Below are positions 44,444 through 54,557 of a stretch of 64,000 nt of DNA, in pieces. The notes under the pieces were generated by a model that was not told the DNA's origin, ran no database searches, and saw only the letters and a list, made by a program, of their open reading frames with translations. The first letter of the stretch is position 1. Each line of letters begins with the position of its first letter. The position numbers were made by a program, and so were the translations under genes. This DNA comes from Paracoccus pantotrophus (GTDB taxonomy: Bacteria > Pseudomonadota > Alphaproteobacteria > Rhodobacterales > Rhodobacteraceae): NCBI RefSeq assembly GCF_008824185.1, contig NZ_CP044423.1:447501-511500 (forward strand), written 5' to 3'.

Positions 44444-45616
44444 ATGACCCAGACCGTTCCCGCGCAGGCCCGCCGCGTGCCCCGCATCCGCCTTGGCATG
44501 GTCGGCGGCGGGCAAGGCGCCTTCATCGGTGCCGTGCATCGCATCGCCGCGCGTATCGACGACCAGTATGAGCTGGTCGCGGGCTGCTTTTCCTCGACGC
44601 CCGAGAAAAGCGCGGCCTCGGCGGCGGAGCTGGGCGTGGGCCGCGCCTATGGCGATTTCGCGCAGATGGCGATGCGCGAGGCGCGGCGCAAGGACGGGAT
44701 CGAGGCGGTGGCCATCGTCACCCCGAACCACCTGCACGCCCCCGTCGCCCGCGCCTTCCTGAAGCGCGGCATCCATGTCATCTGCGACAAGCCCCTGACC
44801 GCGACCCTGCCCGAGGCGCGCAAGCTGGCCGGGGCCGCAGCGGATTCGGACGCACTGTTCGTGCTGACCCACAACTATACCGGCTATCCGATGGTGCGGC
44901 AGGCCCGCGCCATGACCCTGGCGGGCGAACTGGGCGAGATCCGGCTGGTGCAGGTCGAATACGCGCAGGACTGGCTGGCCGAGCCCATCGAGCAGGCGGG
45001 CAACAAGCAGGCGGGCTGGCGCACCGACCCGGCGCAATCCGGTGCGGGCGGGGCCATCGGCGACATCGGCACCCATGCCTTCAACCTGGCCGGCTTCGTG
45101 ACCGGGCTGGAGTTGGAGGCGCTGGCCGCCGATCTGCAAAGCTTCGTGCCGGGCCGGGCGGTCGATGACAACGGCCATGTGCTCTTGCGCTATCGCGGCG
45201 GGGCGCGCGGGATGCTGTGGTGTTCGCAGGTCGCCTCGGGCTGCGAGAACGCGCTGCGGCTGCGGGTCTATGGCAGCCGCGCCGGCATCGAATGGGCGCA
45301 GGAAGAGCCGAATGCCCTGTGGGTCACGCCGCTGGGCCGGCCGCGCTACCGGCTGTCGCGCGGCGGCGCCGGCACGGGGCTTGAGGCCGCGCGCCTGACC
45401 CGCATTCCCGCCGGCCACCCCGAGGGCTATCTTGAGGGTTTCGCGAATATCTATGCCGAGGCGGCGCGCGCCATCCTAGCCCGTCGCGACGGGGCGGTTC
45501 CGGACCCGGCGGCGACCTTTCCCGGCATCCGCGAGGGGCTGGAGGGCGTGGCTTTCGTCGATGCCTGCCTGCGCTCCAGCAAGCGCAACGGCGCCTGGGT
45601 GGCGCTGGCTCTCTAG
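44444..45616 (+). CDS. second Gfo/Idh/MocA-family oxidoreductase
   Basis: 390 residues. Rossmann motif GMVGGGQGAFIGAVHRIAAR, DKP in VICDKPLTAT and GAIGDIGTHAFNLAGFV. It follows thuB by 66 bp with AAGGAG before the start, so it belongs to the same transcript, but it is longer than thuB and only distantly like it. It is not part of the classic thuEFGKAB set. It might oxidise another hydroxyl, reduce a keto-sugar product, or widen the substrate range. Confidence 0.85.
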   Translation: MTQTVPAQARRVPRIRLGMVGGGQGAFIGAVHRIAARIDDQYELVAGCFSSTPEKSAASAAELGVGRAYGDFAQMAMREARRKDGIEAVAIVTPNHLHAPVARAFLKRGIHVICDKPLTATLPEARKLAGAAADSDALFVLTHNYTGYPMVRQARAMTLAGELGEIRLVQVEYAQDWLAEPIEQAGNKQAGWRTDPAQSGAGGAIGDIGTHAFNLAGFVTGLELEALAADLQSFVPGRAVDDNGHVLLRYRGGARGMLWCSQVASGCENALRLRVYGSRAGIEWAQEEPNALWVTPLGRPRYRLSRGGAGTGLEAARLTRIPAGHPEGYLEGFANIYAEAARAILARRDGAVPDPAATFPGIREGLEGVAFVDACLRSSKRNGAWVALAL

Positions 45617-45723
45617 GCACCGCGGACCCCGGCATTCCGCGCCATTGTCGCGCCGGTCCCGTGCCGGCCATTGTTCGCGCCGCCCCGCCTATGCTACCCC
45701 GCGCGGCGAGAATGGAGGCGCGC

Positions 45724-46857
45724 GTGATCCTTTGCGAATTCGGTCCTGACGGCAAGCCGGTCCTGTTCCGGGATCCGCGGGAAGTGCTGGTGGTGACCGG
45801 GCCCGAGGATGTGGCCTCTGCGCTCGACCATCTCGAGGCCCGGCGCCGGCAGGGGGCCTGGATCGCGGGCTACCTGTCCTATGAGCTGGGCTATGCGCTG
45901 GAGCCGGTGCTGGCGCGCGAGATGCCGGCGGACCGGCGCACGCCGCTCATGGCCTTCGCCGTCCATGACGCGCCCGAGCCGGCGCCGCTGTTGCCCGCGC
46001 CAGGCGCGGCCCGGCTGGCGCCGCTGGAGCCCATGATCTCGCCGCAGGATTACGCGGCGGCCTTTGCCCGCACCCGCGACTATATCGCGGCCGGCGACTG
46101 CTACCAGATCAACCTGACCTTTCCCATCGGCTCGCGCCTGATCTCCGGCTCGGCGCTGCAGCTTTACGCCGCGCTGGCCGTGCGCCAGCCGGTCGGTTTC
46201 GGGGCCTATGCCGAGCTGGGGCAGGGGCCGGTGGTGGTCTCGCGCTCGCCCGAGCTGTTCTTCCGCCTCGATGCGCAGGGCCGGATCGAGGCGCGGCCGA
46301 TGAAGGGCACCGCGCCGCGCGACCCCGATCCGGCGCGCGACGCGGCCCTGGCGGCGGGGCTGGCGGCATCGGAAAAGAACCGGGCCGAGAACCTGATGAT
46401 CGTCGACCTGCTGCGCAACGACATCGCCCGCCTCTCGCGCGTGGGCTCGGTGCGGGTGCCCGAGCTTTTCGCCGTAGACAGCTTTGCCACCGTCCACCAG
46501 ATGAGCTCGCGCGTGGTGGGCCAACTGGAGCGTCCGGCGGAACTGGGCGCGCTGCTGCGGGCGCTGTTTCCCTGCGGCTCGATCACCGGCGCGCCCAAGA
46601 TCCGCGCCATGCAGATCATCCGCGAGGTCGAGCCGTTCCCGCGCGGGGTCTATTGCGGCGCCATCGGCTGGATGGCCCCGGACGGTGCGGCCTGCTTCTC
46701 GGTGGCGATCCGCACGCTGTCGGTCTGGCCGGATGGCGAGGTCACGCTGAATGTCGGCGGCGGCGTGGTGCAGGATTCGACCGCGGAAGGCGAATGGGAG
46801 GAGGCGCTATGGAAAGCCCGCTACGCGCAGGATCTGACGATCCCGAACTGCGGCTGA
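45724..46857 (+). CDS. pabB: aminodeoxychorismate synthase component I
   Basis: 377 residues from GTG 45724, chosen because GGAGG lies five bases upstream; ATG 45712 is an alternative. Chorismate-binding enzyme domain with PMKGTAPRD, NRAENLMIVDLLRNDI, CGSITGAPKIRAM and a GGGVVQDS end. It makes 4-amino-4-deoxychorismate for folate. The glutamine amidotransferase PabA is not in the window. A pabC-like gene overlaps its end by 49 bp. Confidence 0.92.
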   Translation: MILCEFGPDGKPVLFRDPREVLVVTGPEDVASALDHLEARRRQGAWIAGYLSYELGYALEPVLAREMPADRRTPLMAFAVHDAPEPAPLLPAPGAARLAPLEPMISPQDYAAAFARTRDYIAAGDCYQINLTFPIGSRLISGSALQLYAALAVRQPVGFGAYAELGQGPVVVSRSPELFFRLDAQGRIEARPMKGTAPRDPDPARDAALAAGLAASEKNRAENLMIVDLLRNDIARLSRVGSVRVPELFAVDSFATVHQMSSRVVGQLERPAELGALLRALFPCGSITGAPKIRAMQIIREVEPFPRGVYCGAIGWMAPDGAACFSVAIRTLSVWPDGEVTLNVGGGVVQDSTAEGEWEEALWKARYAQDLTIPNCG

Positions 46858-47444
46858 TCGAGACGGTGCTGTGGGACGGCACCGGCTGCCCGCGGATCGC
46901 GGGGCATCTGGCGCGGCTGGCGGCGGGGGCGCGGACGCTGGGCTGGTCCTGCGACGCGCAGGCCGCCCGCGCCGCTCTGGTCGGGCCTGCGGGCCAGCCT
47001 GCGCGGTTGCGGCTGACGCTGGACCGCGCCGGGCGGATCGAGGTGACGCGCGCGCCCCTGCCGCAGTCGCGCCCGCAATGGCGGCTGGCGCTGGCCGGTA
47101 CGCGGCTCAATTCGGTCGATCCCTGGCTCAGGCTCAAGACCACGCGGCGGGCGCATTACGACGCCGCCCGCGCCGCGCTGCCCGAGGGGGTCGAGGAGGC
47201 GGTCTTCCTGAACGAGCGCGGCGAGGTCTGCGACGGCACCATCACCACGGTCTTCTTCGACCGCGGCCAGGGGCTGCGCACCCCGCCGCTGTCCTGCGGG
47301 CTTCTGCCGGGCGTGCTGCGCGCCGGGATGCTGGCCGAGGGCACCTGCCGCGAGGAATTGCTGCTGGCCGGGGATCTGCCCCATGTCCGGCTGTGGGTCG
47401 GCAATGCGCTGCGCGGGCTGATCCCCGCCACCTGGGCCGGCTGA
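46809..47444 (+). CDS. pabC: aminodeoxychorismate lyase-like class IV aminotransferase
   Basis: 211 residues, short for the family, with an N-terminus that starts inside pabB. The PLP lysine is in RLKTTRRAHYD, and NERGEVCDGTITTVF and LPGVLRAGML fit class IV enzymes. The reaction would release pyruvate and give 4-aminobenzoate. The gene pair PabB-PabC suits folate synthesis. Converges on the IclR gene with a 5-bp gap. Confidence 0.82.
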   Translation: MESPLRAGSDDPELRLIETVLWDGTGCPRIAGHLARLAAGARTLGWSCDAQAARAALVGPAGQPARLRLTLDRAGRIEVTRAPLPQSRPQWRLALAGTRLNSVDPWLRLKTTRRAHYDAARAALPEGVEEAVFLNERGEVCDGTITTVFFDRGQGLRTPPLSCGLLPGVLRAGMLAEGTCREELLLAGDLPHVRLWVGNALRGLIPATWAG

Positions 47445-47449
47445 ACCGG

Positions 47450-48214
47450 TCAGGCCAGGTCGGCCAGTTCGCTTGCCGCGCGCTTCAGCGCCGGCAGATG
47501 CGTCATCGCCGTTTCCAGCGACATGCGCTGCACCGGCGCGTGGAAGGTCACGGCGGCCAGAACCCGGCCGCGCCCATCCAGCGCCGGGACCGAGATCCCG
47601 ACCATGCCGGGAATGAATTCCTGGTCGTCGATGGCATGGCCCTGTTCGCGCACCCGCGCCAGTTCCTCGCGCAGGCTTTCGGCCGAGACGAAGGTGTTCG
47701 GCGTATGCGGATGCAGCCGGGCATGGCGCAGGAAATGCTCGACGCTTTGCGGGTTCATGAAGGCCAGGCAGACCTTGCCGGCCGCGGTGGCATGCAGCGG
47801 CACGCGGGTGCCCAGCTGGATCACCAGCCGCAGGGGCCAGTTCGTCTCGACGCGGTCCACATAGACCAGCGTGTCGCCTTCGGGGATCGAGATCGAACAG
47901 GTCTCGCCCACGGCGGTGAAAAGCCGCACCAGCACGTCGTGGCGCGGCAGGTCGTATTGGCAGGCATGCATGACGCCCAGCATCATCTGGCGCAGCTTGA
48001 GGCCGGGCAGGTAGCTGCGCCCGTCGAGCTGGCGCGACAGGTAGCCCTCTTGCTCCAGATTGGCGACCAGGCGGTGGATGGTGGGCTTGGGCAGGCCCAG
48101 GCTGGCATTGATCTCGGTCGCGGTCATCGGGCGCGCCTCGCGGGCCAGGGCTTCCAGGATCTGGAGGTTTCGCAGGCTGGGCGGCACCGGGGAACTGTCT
48201 TGGAACTCTTTCAT
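47450..48214 (-). CDS. IclR-family transcriptional regulator
   Basis: 254 residues. N-terminal winged helix (about 12-75, TATEINASLGLPKPTIHRLV) and C-terminal ligand-binding domain (about 85-250, LHATAAGKVCLAFM and FIPGMVGISVPALDGRG). Ligand unknown. It is transcribed away from nadA and toward pabC, so neither neighbour is an obvious target; its own 228-bp upstream gap is shared with nadA. Confidence 0.9.
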   Translation of the reverse strand: MKEFQDSSPVPPSLRNLQILEALAREARPMTATEINASLGLPKPTIHRLVANLEQEGYLSRQLDGRSYLPGLKLRQMMLGVMHACQYDLPRHDVLVRLFTAVGETCSISIPEGDTLVYVDRVETNWPLRLVIQLGTRVPLHATAAGKVCLAFMNPQSVEHFLRHARLHPHTPNTFVSAESLREELARVREQGHAIDDQEFIPGMVGISVPALDGRGRVLAAVTFHAPVQRMSLETAMTHLPALKRAASELADLA

Positions 48215-48442
48215 GGCCTGAACCCGATCACTTTACTGTTCATTTTTACCGCAGGACGGCCCGAGGTCCAGACGTCAGGGGCCGGCAAGGCGGCTTGTCC
48301 TTTTGGCGCAGCTTAGCATTTGCGTTGCCCGAGCGTCATCCATGGGTTAGGAACCGCGACTCACAGGCCCGGGGCTCTGGTATCGGGGGCCCGGCGCATT
48401 ATATCCGGGGTGACTGCGACGCGGGCAGAGTGGGGGGACCGA
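48215..48442. other. divergent region between the IclR gene and nadA
   Basis: No gene. A TATATC stretch at 48400-48405 could be a nadA -10, without a matching -35. No clear NadQ or NrtR site was recognised. Confidence 0.35.
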
Positions 48443-49495
48443 ATGCTCGATCTGACGACCATCCGCAGCGAGCTGGGCTCGCATTACGATCTCGAGCCCT
48501 CGCTCGAGCTGGCCGAGCGCATGGCGGATGTCCATGCCCGGATGGGCCGCGTCATGCCCTGGCCGGACTGGGCGATCCACGCCCCCTATGTCGCAGCGAT
48601 CAACAAGCTGAAAAAGGAACGCAATGCCGTGGTGCTGGCGCATAACTACATGACGCCGCAGATCTATCACGGCATTTCCGACGTGGTGGGCGACAGCCTG
48701 GCGCTGGCCATCGCCGCGACCAAGGTCGAGGCGCAGGTGATCGTGCAATGCGGCGTGCATTTCATGGCCGAGACCTCGAAGATCCTGAACCCGCAAAAGA
48801 CGGTGCTGATGCCCGACATGGAGGCCGGCTGCTCGCTGGCCGAAAGCATCACCGCCGAGGGCATCGCCCAGATGCGCGCGCGTTACCCGGGCGCGCCGGT
48901 GGTCAGCTATGTCAACACCACCGCCGAGGTGAAGGCCGCCTCGGACATCTGCTGCACCAGCGCGAATGCGGCGCAGATCGTGGCGGCGCTGGATGCCGAC
49001 ACGATCATCATGACGCCGGACAAATGGCTGGCGCAGAATGTGGCGAACAAGGTGCCGCAAAAGCGCATCGTCTGGTGGGACGGCGCCTGCATCGTGCACG
49101 AGCAGTTCACGGCGCAGGATCTGCGCGACTTCCGCGACTGGAATCCGGGGCTGAAGATCATCGCCCATCCCGAATGCCCGCCCGAGGTGGTGGCCGAAGC
49201 CGATTATGCCGGCTCGACCGCCAATATCCAGGACTGGGTCGAGGCCGAGCGGCCGAAGCAGGTGATGTTGGTCACGGAATGCTCGATGGCCTCGAACATC
49301 TCGGACGCCAATCCCGAGGTCGAGTTCCTCGGACCCTGCAACATGTGCCCCTACATGCAGAAGATCACGCTGGAGAAGGTGCTCTGGTCGCTGCACACCA
49401 TGACCGGTGTGGTCGAGGTCGATCCCCAGGTCGCCGATCGCGCCCGGCTGGCGGTGCAGCGCATGATCGACCTGTCGCAGCGTCTGGCAGCCTGA
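48443..49495 (+). CDS. nadA: quinolinate synthase A
   Basis: 350 residues. [4Fe-4S] enzyme joining iminoaspartate and dihydroxyacetone phosphate to quinolinate. Cluster cysteines are in VQCGVHF, DICCTSAN and GPCNMCPYM; VLAHNYMTPQIY opens the first domain. Start ATG 48443 follows GGGGGGACC. First gene of nadABC. Confidence 0.96.
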   Translation: MLDLTTIRSELGSHYDLEPSLELAERMADVHARMGRVMPWPDWAIHAPYVAAINKLKKERNAVVLAHNYMTPQIYHGISDVVGDSLALAIAATKVEAQVIVQCGVHFMAETSKILNPQKTVLMPDMEAGCSLAESITAEGIAQMRARYPGAPVVSYVNTTAEVKAASDICCTSANAAQIVAALDADTIIMTPDKWLAQNVANKVPQKRIVWWDGACIVHEQFTAQDLRDFRDWNPGLKIIAHPECPPEVVAEADYAGSTANIQDWVEAERPKQVMLVTECSMASNISDANPEVEFLGPCNMCPYMQKITLEKVLWSLHTMTGVVEVDPQVADRARLAVQRMIDLSQRLAA

Positions 49496-49496
49496 G

Positions 49497-51062
49497 GTGC
49501 GCGAGGTTTCGACCGGCCGCGTCGTCATTGTGGGCGCCGGCCTGGGTGCGCTTTACGCGGCGCTGAAACTGGCGCCGCGCCCGGTGCTGATGATCTCGCC
49601 CGAGGTGCTGGGCCAGGGCGCAAGCTCGGCCTGGGCGCAGGGCGGGGTGGCGGCGGCCATGGACCCGGCCGACAGCACCGAAGCCCATGCCCGCGACACG
49701 CTCCGCGCCGGCGCCGGCACCGTCGATCCCGCCATCGCGGCGCTGGTCACGGAGGAGGCGCGGGCGCATATCCTGGACCTGACCCGGCTCGGCACCCCTT
49801 TCGACCGCAAGCCGGATGGCGGCTATGTGCTGTCGCGCGAGGCGGCGCACAGCTTCGCCCGCGTCGTGCGGGTGCGCGGTGACCAGGCCGGGGCCGAGAT
49901 CATGCGCGCGCTGGTCGCCTGCCTGCGCGAGGCCCCCTCGGTGCAGGTGCTGGAGGGGGTGATGGCCACCGGGCTGCGGGTCGAGGACGGCAGGGTCGCG
50001 GGGGTCGAGGTGGCGCTTTCCGGCCCGCAGGGCTCGGCGCCGCTGCTGATCCGGGCGCCGGCGGTGCTGCTGGCCGGCGGCGGCTCGGGCGGGCTTTACG
50101 CGCTGACCACCAATCCGCCGCGCATCCGCGGCCAGGTGATCGGCATGGCGGCGCGGGCCGGGGCCGAGATCGCCGATGCGGAATTCGTGCAGTTCCATCC
50201 CACCGCCATCGATTGCGGCGAGGATCCGGCGCCGCTGGCCACCGAGGCGCTGCGCGGCGAGGGCGCACATCTGGTCAACCGCCTGGGCGAACGCTTCATG
50301 CCGGCGGTGCATCCCGATGCCGAATTGGCGCCGCGCGACGTGGTGGCGCGCGCCATCTATGCACAAAGCCAGGCCGGGCTGCGACCGATGCTGGATACCC
50401 GCGCCTGCCTGGGCGACCGCATTCTGACCGAGTTTCCGGCCGTGGCGGGGGCCTGTGCGCGGGCCGGGATCGACCCGACGCGCGAGCCGATCCCGGTGGC
50501 GGCGGCAGCGCATTACCACATGGGCGGCGTGGCGGTGGACAGCGACGGCCGCGCCAGCCTCGACCGGCTCTGGGTCTGTGGCGAGGCGAGCTCGACCGGG
50601 CTGCATGGCGCCAACCGGCTGGCCTCGAACGGGCTTCTGGAGGCGCTGGTCTATGCCCGCCGCTGCGCGCTGTCCATCGCGGCGCGGCTGGGGCCGGTGC
50701 AGGACGCGCCCGAAATCGTGCTGCCCGACCTGCCGCCCGGCCCGGTGCCCGATCCGGCGCTGGTCGCCCGCCTGCGCCGCGCCATGACCGAGGGGGCGGG
50801 CGTCTTGCGCGATGCCGGGGGCCTGACCCGCTGCCTGCGCGAGATCGCCGCCATCGAGGCGGCGCAGCCCGATTGCCCGGCGCTGCTGAACATTACCGCC
50901 ACCGCCACGCTGATCGCCGCCGCGGCGCTGATGCGGCAGGAAAGCCGCGGCGCGCATTGCCGCACCGATTTCCCGCAGACCCTGCCCGAGGGCCGCCGCT
51001 CGCGCCTGACGCTTTCGCAGGCGCTGGCCCTGCGCGCCTCGCTTGAACCGGAGACGACATGA
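49497..51062 (+). CDS. nadB: L-aspartate oxidase
   Basis: 521 residues from GTG 49497, directly after the nadA stop. FAD-binding VVIVGAGLGALYAALKL, the succinate-dehydrogenase-like SSAWAQGGVAAAM, and the active-site segment HYHMGGVAVDSDGR are intact. Oxidises aspartate to iminoaspartate for NadA. Its stop overlaps the nadC start (ATGA). Confidence 0.96.
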   Translation: MREVSTGRVVIVGAGLGALYAALKLAPRPVLMISPEVLGQGASSAWAQGGVAAAMDPADSTEAHARDTLRAGAGTVDPAIAALVTEEARAHILDLTRLGTPFDRKPDGGYVLSREAAHSFARVVRVRGDQAGAEIMRALVACLREAPSVQVLEGVMATGLRVEDGRVAGVEVALSGPQGSAPLLIRAPAVLLAGGGSGGLYALTTNPPRIRGQVIGMAARAGAEIADAEFVQFHPTAIDCGEDPAPLATEALRGEGAHLVNRLGERFMPAVHPDAELAPRDVVARAIYAQSQAGLRPMLDTRACLGDRILTEFPAVAGACARAGIDPTREPIPVAAAAHYHMGGVAVDSDGRASLDRLWVCGEASSTGLHGANRLASNGLLEALVYARRCALSIAARLGPVQDAPEIVLPDLPPGPVPDPALVARLRRAMTEGAGVLRDAGGLTRCLREIAAIEAAQPDCPALLNITATATLIAAAALMRQESRGAHCRTDFPQTLPEGRRSRLTLSQALALRASLEPETT

Positions 51063-51910
51063 CCGAGATGCCACCGCTGCCCGAGATGATCATGGAACCG
51101 CTGGTCCGGGCCGCGCTGACCGAGGATCTGGGCACCTATGGCGACATCACCACCCGCACGGTGATCCCGGCCGGCACCCGCTACCGGGCGCGGATCGTGG
51201 CGCGCGAGGCGGGCGTGGCCTCTGGCATGCAACTGGCGGCCATCGCCTTTCGGCTGATCGACCCCGCGCTGGACTGTCGGTTGCACCATGCCGATGGCAG
51301 CCGTTTCCAGCCCGGCGACACGCTGGCCGAGATCGAGGGCGAGGCGGCCTCGATCCTCTCGGCCGAGCGGGTGGCGCTGAACTTTGCCGGCCGGCTGTCC
51401 GGCATCGCCACCCAGACGGCGGCATTCGTGGCCGAGACGGCGGGGACGAAGGCGCGCATCACCTGCACCCGCAAGACCACCCCCGGCCTGCGGCTGGTCG
51501 AGAAGCAGGCGGTGCTGCATGGCGGCGGCTTCAACCATCGCTTCAGCCTGTCGGACGCGATCCTGATCAAGGACAACCACATCGCCGCGGCGGGCGGCAT
51601 CCGGCCGGTGCTGCAAGCCGTCAAGGCCCGCGCCTCGCATATGATGCGGGTCGAGATCGAGGTGGACCGGCTCGACCAGCTTGCAGAGGTGCTGGAGGAG
51701 GGCGGCGCCGATGTCGTGCTGCTGGACAACATGGAAACGGCCGCGCTGCGCGAGGCGGTGGCCATGGCCCAGGGCCGGGTGGTGCTGGAAGCCTCGGGCA
51801 ACATGCGGCTGGCTCGCGTGGCCGAGGTGGCGGCGACGGGGGTGGATTACATCTCGGTCGGCGCGCTGACCCATTCGGCGCGCACCCTGGACCTGGGCCT
51901 GGATTTCTGA
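51059..51910 (+). CDS. nadC: nicotinate-nucleotide pyrophosphorylase (quinolinate phosphoribosyltransferase)
   Basis: 283 residues. Converts quinolinate and PRPP to nicotinate mononucleotide. Typical segments: EDLGTYGDITT, TRKTTPGLR, KQAVLHGGGFNHR, ILIKDNHI and the final VDYISVGALTHSA. Completes the three-step nadABC route. Confidence 0.96.
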   Translation: MTEMPPLPEMIMEPLVRAALTEDLGTYGDITTRTVIPAGTRYRARIVAREAGVASGMQLAAIAFRLIDPALDCRLHHADGSRFQPGDTLAEIEGEAASILSAERVALNFAGRLSGIATQTAAFVAETAGTKARITCTRKTTPGLRLVEKQAVLHGGGFNHRFSLSDAILIKDNHIAAAGGIRPVLQAVKARASHMMRVEIEVDRLDQLAEVLEEGGADVVLLDNMETAALREAVAMAQGRVVLEASGNMRLARVAEVAATGVDYISVGALTHSARTLDLGLDF

Positions 51911-51915
51911 CCGGC

Positions 51916-51943
51916 CAAGGGGCCGCAGAACATGCGGCCCTTG
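51916..51943 (+). terminator. hairpin after nadC
   Basis: Stem of ten pairs with one bulged G (CAA-G-GGGCCGC / GCGGCCC-TTG) and a seven-base loop, 5 bp past the nadC stop. No T-run follows. Likely marks the end of the nad operon. Confidence 0.5.
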
Positions 51944-52035
51944 CCCGGTTTGGCGCAATCCTGCAGCGCACAATGCGGCAGGGGCGGGTGTTTCCGGCGT
52001 CCCGCGCCGGGTTTCGGCGCGATATTGCCCGCGCC

Positions 52036-52049
52036 GGTTAACGCTAACA
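52036..52049. promoter_or_regulatory. LacI-family-type operator upstream of glgP
   Basis: GGTTAACGCTAACA fits TGTTANCGNTAACA, the common site of LacI/CcpA-family regulators, at all defined bases but the first. It lies 93 bp before the glgP start in a 231-bp gap. No LacI-family gene is in the window. Confidence 0.5.
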
Positions 52050-52141
52050 GAATTTTCTCCCAACCGCTTGCTTTCGATCACGGATGCCTTAAGCCAAGAG
52101 ATGACCCGAAAGGATACGGGTGTGCCGACAAAGGGTGATCC

Positions 52142-54538
<2,397 letters not shown>

Positions 54539-54557
54539 CGCCGCAAGGGGGGGAACC

